From Flavobacteriia bacterium (GTDB taxonomy: Bacteria > Bacteroidota > Bacteroidia > Flavobacteriales_D > Crocinitomicaceae), in NCBI GenBank assembly GCA_947463445.1, contig CANHRS010000011.1, positions 1 to 46,410 of the forward strand: a stretch of DNA of 46,410 bases, given 5' to 3'. Position 1 is the first letter of the stretch; each line of letters begins with the position of its first letter. The notes under the pieces were generated by a model. That model saw only the letters and a list, made by a program, of their open reading frames with translations. It searched no databases and was not told the DNA's origin. Positions 42,681 through 46,410 of the stretch are shown piece by piece. The translations under genes and the position numbers were made by a program.

Positions 42681-44180
42681 ATGACACACGTTAGACCAAC
42701 TTTCAAAGCTCAATATGATAATTTTATCGGAGGTAAATTTGTTGCTCCAGTAAATGGGGTTTATTTTGAGAATACAAGTCCAATTGATGGTAAAGTATTT
42801 ACAACAGCTGCTCGTTCGGGTAAAGAAGATATTGAATTAGCGTTAGATGCTGCACATGAAGCATTTAAAACGTGGAGCAAAACATCCGCTGCATACCGTG
42901 CAGGGATTATGCATAAAATTGCAGACATCATGGAGGCCAATTTAACTTATTTGGCAACGGTGGAAACGATTGATAATGGAAAGCCTATTCGTGAAACAAT
43001 CAACGTGGATTTGCCTTTGTGTATCGACCATTTACGTTATTTTGCAGGCGTGATTCGTGCAGAAGAAGGTTCTATTTCAGAGCACGATGAAACCACAGTA
43101 AGTATCGTTTTGCATGAACCATTAGGTGTTGTTGGACAAATTATTCCATGGAATTTCCCGCTGTTAATGGCGATATGGAAAATAGCACCTGCCTTGGCTG
43201 CTGGATGTTGTGCAGTAGTTAAACCTGCGGAACAAACACCAACTTCCATCATGTGTTTTATGGAATTGATCCAAGATGTATTGCCTGCAGGGGTGATAAA
43301 TGTGGTGACAGGATTTGGTCCTGAAGCAGGAAAACCATTGGCGCAATCTCCGCGTATTGCGAAAGTTTCCTTTACGGGAGAAACTACTACTGGTCGTTTG
43401 ATAATGCAATATGCATCGGAAAATTTAATTCCGGTGACCATGGAACTAGGTGGTAAATCCCCGAATATTTTCTTCCCATCCATAGCGGATGCAGACGATG
43501 AATTCTTCGATAAAGCGATTGAAGGTGCAGTATTATTTGCGGTAAACCAAGGTGAAGTTTGTACTTGTCCTTCGCGTATCTTGGTACATGAAAGTATTTA
43601 CGACAAATTTATGTCTCGAGTGATCGAACGTACCAATGCAATTGTAATGGGAAATCCTTTGGATCCAAACACAATGATGGGAGCGCAAGCATCGAATGAT
43701 CAATACGAAAAAATTCAATCGTATTTGAAATTAGGCAGAGAAGAAGGCGCTGAATTACTTTGCGGTGGGGATGTGAAAAAATTAGATGGTGAATTGGAGG
43801 GCGGATATTACATTCAACCAACACTATTTAAAGGACACAACAAAATGCGCATTTTCCAAGAAGAGATTTTCGGTCCTGTGGTATGTGTGACTACGTTTAA
43901 AACTACCGAAGAAGCGATTGAAATTGCGAATGATACCATGTATGGATTAGGTGCAGGAGTTTGGACCCGCGACGCACACGAATTATATCAAGTACCAAGA
44001 GCGATTCAAGCGGGTAGGGTATGGGTAAATTGTTACCATGCGTATCCAGCACACGCACCATTTGGAGGCTACAAAAAATCTGGATTTGGTCGTGAAAACC
44101 ACAAAATGATGTTGGGTTATTACCGTCAAACGAAAAATATGTTGATTTCTTACAGCAAAAACAAATTAGGTTTCTTTTGA
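42681..44180 (+). CDS. Aldehyde dehydrogenase, AldB/ExaC type
   Basis: The start is set at 42681 ([15 protein letters not shown]); the ATG 28 codons upstream lies in non-coding sequence. The 499-residue protein has NAD-binding [20 protein letters not shown], the general base Glu in MELGGKSPN, and the catalytic Cys in [11 protein letters not shown], which is the version found in AldB/ExaC acetaldehyde dehydrogenases. It oxidises aldehydes to acids. The DUF779 gene next to it, and the AraC regulator beyond, are its usual neighbours. Confidence 0.94.
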   Translation: MTHVRPTFKAQYDNFIGGKFVAPVNGVYFENTSPIDGKVFTTAARSGKEDIELALDAAHEAFKTWSKTSAAYRAGIMHKIADIMEANLTYLATVETIDNGKPIRETINVDLPLCIDHLRYFAGVIRAEEGSISEHDETTVSIVLHEPLGVVGQIIPWNFPLLMAIWKIAPALAAGCCAVVKPAEQTPTSIMCFMELIQDVLPAGVINVVTGFGPEAGKPLAQSPRIAKVSFTGETTTGRLIMQYASENLIPVTMELGGKSPNIFFPSIADADDEFFDKAIEGAVLFAVNQGEVCTCPSRILVHESIYDKFMSRVIERTNAIVMGNPLDPNTMMGAQASNDQYEKIQSYLKLGREEGAELLCGGDVKKLDGELEGGYYIQPTLFKGHNKMRIFQEEIFGPVVCVTTFKTTEEAIEIANDTMYGLGAGVWTRDAHELYQVPRAIQAGRVWVNCYHAYPAHAPFGGYKKSGFGRENHKMMLGYYRQTKNMLISYSKNKLGFF

Positions 44181-44193
44181 TAAATTAATCATT

Positions 44194-44220
44194 CCCCTCG
44201 GCTATGTTCGAGGGGTTTTT
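44194..44220 (+). terminator. Hairpin between the aldehyde dehydrogenase and DUF779 genes
   Basis: CCCCTCG (44194-44200) and CGAGGGG (44209-44215) followed by TTTTT form a terminator. It lies between two genes expected to be co-transcribed and so may allow read-through or act as an attenuator. Confidence 0.8.
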
Positions 44221-44233
44221 AATGAATTACGCC

Positions 44234-44611
44234 ATGAAAACAGTAGCAAGAATTCAGATGACCGATGCAGCACGTGCGTTGGTAGAAACGTTGAAACAAC
44301 AATTTGGCGAACTCTTATTTCATCAAAGCGGTGGATGTTGTGATGGTTCACAACCGATGTGTTTTGAAAAAGGAGATTTTATCATTGGTGCCAGCGATGT
44401 CTGTCTGGGAGAAATTGCAGGCTGTGAATTTTGGATGGCAAAAGACCAATTTGAATATTGGCAATATACCGAACTCACCATAGATATTACGGTTGGTCGA
44501 GGTTCGAGTTTTTCCTTAGAAATCCCAATGGGATATCGATTTATAGTACATTCCCGTATGTTTACCCCTGAAGAATTGGAACATCTCCACGCACTAAAAT
44601 ATGGTGAATAA
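44234..44611 (+). CDS. DUF779 protein
   Basis: The start is chosen at 44234 (MKTVARIQMTDAARALVE), because the first ATG of the frame (44204) lies in the terminator loop; 44222 is a possible alternative. The 125-residue product has LLFHQSGGCCDGSQPMCF, with the conserved CC and C, DVCLGEIAGCEFWM and GRGSSFSLEIPMGYRF, as in DUF779. The family nearly always sits next to AldB/ExaC-type dehydrogenases; it may bind metal by its Cys. Biochemical role unknown. Confidence 0.9.
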   Translation: MKTVARIQMTDAARALVETLKQQFGELLFHQSGGCCDGSQPMCFEKGDFIIGASDVCLGEIAGCEFWMAKDQFEYWQYTELTIDITVGRGSSFSLEIPMGYRFIVHSRMFTPEELEHLHALKYGE

Positions 44612-44648
44612 TACTGTAGTTTTCAATCTTCTCTTTTTTCGTCACTCC

Positions 44649-44702
44649 CGTCACTCTTCACTTCCGTCACTCTTCACTTCCGTTACTCTTCACTTCCGTC
44701 AC
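44649..44702. repeat. 16-bp tandem repeat, about 3.4 copies
   Basis: CGTCACTCTTCACTTC occurs at 44649-44664 and 44665-44680, then with one change at 44681-44696, and partly after. It runs into the stop end of the AraC gene (44699). A related sequence (CGTCACTCTTCTCTCGTCAC) occurs near 42562, upstream of the dehydrogenase. Confidence 0.8.
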
Positions 44703-45625
44703 GCCCCTCGATTCAACAATTGGTATTGTTTCGGCGTTATACCTTCATGTAATTTAAATGCGCGAATAAAATAGTTACTATCTTCAAAACCAGTTTCGTA
44801 GCACACATTTTTGATGTAAGCGTTTTGGTCTTTGAGAAGCTGTTTGGCAAGTTTGATACGTTCTAACATGATGTATTCCAAAGGACTCATTCCTAATTCT
44901 CGTTTAAACAAGCGATAAAAAGAAGTAGTGCTAAGTCCTACTTTATTGGCGATGTCTTGTAGGTTGATTTTCGCGGTTAGGTTTGCTTGGATGTACGCTA
45001 AAATTTCGGTTAGGTAGGAATTTTGTTCCATCGTACGGTTGTTGTTTATTGCTGTTACATTCTGACTTTGTGAAATTTGCACAATTAATTCTTGGAGTGC
45101 TAAATCCGCAAGTACGTCTTTGGTAAGGTTAGTACTTTGACATATCGTGATGAGTTTATTGATTGTTTGAGATAACTCTGGATTGTTATAGAAAAAGAAA
45201 TTGCGTTCATCGAGTGTCCAGAAGTTGTTGACGCCTTCTTTTGGGTATTTTTCGTTCAGGAATTCGAGTGTCTGCATGATTTTTTTATTGTCGATAGCTA
45301 GTGCTAAACATTGGGTAGGATTGTTGAGTTCGGCTTCCGGAAAATCAATTTTCATTTCAACTTGGGAAGGAACCAATACCGATTGTCCTGGGACATAATC
45401 AAAGCCATCTTGATCAAAGAGGTGCATGATTTTTTTACCGCGCAACATACTCGTAACTACCAAATCATTAAATTTCAAGGAAACCATATCTGCTTGTTGG
45501 TAGGTTTCAAAGAGGTTTAGTTCACAATGTTCTAAATTGTAGATCGTACGATTTTCCACCAAGGTTTTAAGAGAATTTACCTTCGTTAATTGTGGGAGGG
45601 CTGGTTTGTTGGTGTTTGTTGCCAT
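44699..45625 (-). CDS. AraC-family transcriptional regulator
   Basis: The 308-residue protein has an AraC_N-type sensor half (MLRGKKIMHLFDQDGFDY, SVLVPSQVEMKIDFPEA) and a C-terminal AraC HTH pair: LQDIANKVGLSTTSFYRLFKRELG, NVCYETGFEDSNYFIRAFK (quoted in parts: LQDIANKVGLS; FKRELGMSPLEYI; CYETGFEDSNYF). It most likely controls the convergent aldehyde dehydrogenase/DUF779 genes, which commonly have such a regulator. The effector is unknown, perhaps an aldehyde or alcohol. Its end touches the 16-bp tandem repeat. Confidence 0.92.
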   Translation of the reverse strand: MATNTNKPALPQLTKVNSLKTLVENRTIYNLEHCELNLFETYQQADMVSLKFNDLVVTSMLRGKKIMHLFDQDGFDYVPGQSVLVPSQVEMKIDFPEAELNNPTQCLALAIDNKKIMQTLEFLNEKYPKEGVNNFWTLDERNFFFYNNPELSQTINKLITICQSTNLTKDVLADLALQELIVQISQSQNVTAINNNRTMEQNSYLTEILAYIQANLTAKINLQDIANKVGLSTTSFYRLFKRELGMSPLEYIMLERIKLAKQLLKDQNAYIKNVCYETGFEDSNYFIRAFKLHEGITPKQYQLLNRGA

Positions 45626-45705
45626 GACGAAGTTTAGTTGGATTACTGCCTAGTGTACTAAATGTACTCAAAAAACGCCAAAATAACAAACGAATTACCT
45701 GCAAA

Positions 45706-46410
45706 TTAGCGTGCAACTCTTCTTCTTGGCGAAGGTGTTGAAGGAGGCTCTGGGGTAGGGTAGGTAGGTACTTCTTCCTCTTGGGGAGTTTGCTCAGTGG
45801 TACTTCGTATGCGGTTGAATTTAGGAAGATTAAAACGGATTATAGCGTTTATTCCCAACCAAAGCAATGGAGTATTTGTTTCTTTATATTGGAAATTCTT
45901 AGGATCGTTTTTGATATCTTGTTCCTTGAATGCATCTAAATCTAGACAAGTTGCTTTTTGTCCAAAATCAATTCTGGAGTATGCATCCAATGAAAATCTG
46001 TCATTCAATCGAAAAAGTACACCAACTGTAATTCCAGTAAAAAAAGTTTTTTTTTGAATAAACAAATTGGAATAATTTGGCGATTGATTTGTTGTAGTTT
46101 GGTTATAAGCAAGTGCTTGCGTTGAATTAAACTCACGATTTCCTAGGTCGATGTCTAAGTGATAGCGAAATGTGTTTTCTTGTGTAAGAAACCGTGCTTT
46201 GAAACTGTATGCGTTATGGTAGTTGTTCAGATAGTAATCTGCTGTATTTCCGTTGCTTGTTTGGATATTGGAAAATTTTCTTTGTCCTGCAGCAAACACA
46301 TTAAAATCGACACCTATTTGAACTTGTATGCGGCTATATTGCGGAAATGCTTTGCTTAAAATGTAGATATCGACACCACTTCCATTTTTGTATTTATTGG
46401 ATTCTAAGTC
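45706..46410 (-). CDS. Outer-membrane beta-barrel-like protein, 5' truncated by the window
   Basis: The frame stays open to the window edge (46410). The GTG at 46299 is therefore probably internal, and the N-terminus is outside. The visible 234 residues alternate aromatic and polar residues in strand-like units (YSFKARFLTQENTFRYHLDI, FFTGITVGVLFRLNDRFSL, LLWLGINAIIRFNLPKF), as in porin-like proteins. A Pro/Thr-rich tail ends in RRRVAR, which is unusual for a barrel, whose last residue is normally Phe. No family is assigned. Confidence 0.6.
   Translation of the reverse strand, partial: DLESNKYKNGSGVDIYILSKAFPQYSRIQVQIGVDFNVFAAGQRKFSNIQTSNGNTADYYLNNYHNAYSFKARFLTQENTFRYHLDIDLGNREFNSTQALAYNQTTTNQSPNYSNLFIQKKTFFTGITVGVLFRLNDRFSLDAYSRIDFGQKATCLDLDAFKEQDIKNDPKNFQYKETNTPLLWLGINAIIRFNLPKFNRIRSTTEQTPQEEEVPTYPTPEPPSTPSPRRRVAR

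Noticed and set aside
1-46410. CRISPR arrays, tRNA, rRNA, intact transposases or integrases
   Set aside because: None seen; the only tandem repeats are the 16-bp units near 44650, which have no spacers.

Overview
The window looks like a chromosomal segment of a low-GC member of the Bacteroidota, probably Flavobacteriales. The evidence is: type IX secretion (T9SS) C-terminal sorting domains (PNPSNG / PNPTSD), Bacteroidota-type -7 promoter elements (TAnnTTTG), many short lipoproteins ending their signal in 'SC', and families typical of the phylum (MbnP, SiaB/SiaC with a propeller-SpoIIE phosphatase, DUF5522, MiaE). No rRNA, tRNA, CRISPR array or intact transposase was seen. One structural RNA is clear: ssrA (tmRNA) at 20136-20536 on the minus strand.

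Region 1 (1-8860) is a defence island on the plus strand. It holds a 5'-truncated ABC/OLD-like ATPase with a TOPRIM-like tail, a short gene remnant, a GmrSD/SspE-like DUF262+HNH nuclease, an AbiE type IV toxin-antitoxin pair, and hsdR. AbiEii and hsdR overlap by 4 bp. Two copies of a 33-bp sequence, each carrying an inverted repeat, sit before abiEi and look like its operators. hsdM and hsdS are not in the window. A broken DNA/RNA non-specific endonuclease gene converges on hsdR.

Region 2 (8.9-20.1 kb) is a visibly AT-richer accessory block in which every gene is on the minus strand and which ends at ssrA. It carries a uracil-DNA-glycosylase-like protein, two paralogous small proteins, secreted proteins of unknown function, a possible ADP-ribosyltransferase-like protein, a CAP-domain protein, a SLOG/MoCo-carrier-like protein, and a tight four-gene cluster: AAA+ ATPase, membrane protein, coiled-coil protein and an 871-residue protein with a zincin motif (HELGH). 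That cluster is the best candidate for an undescribed system.

Region 3 (20.6-26.2 kb) has a GT4 glycosyltransferase and a SiaABC-like partner-switch module: SiaB-like kinase and SiaC-like phosphoprotein on plus, converging on a propeller/Y_Y_Y/SpoIIE phosphatase on minus across a perfect bidirectional terminator. Region 4 (26.3-34.7 kb) is a minus-strand copper/haem secretion cluster: MbnH/MauG-like di-haem protein, two MbnP-family proteins, two small cytochrome-like lipoproteins, two T9SS cargo proteins, a Met/His-rich outer-membrane protein and a Cys-rich small protein at the head. The large T9SS propeller protein is predicted to have histidine as its mature first residue.

Region 5 (34.8-46.4 kb) is mostly housekeeping: serine hydrolase, lipoproteins, dusB, a CDF transporter, dgkA, dinD, DUF5522, miaE, an aldehyde dehydrogenase/DUF779/AraC set, and a partial outer-membrane protein that runs off the window. 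It also holds a MITE-like element with 14-bp terminal inverted repeats (36845-37176) and two related perfect palindromes around the dinD start.
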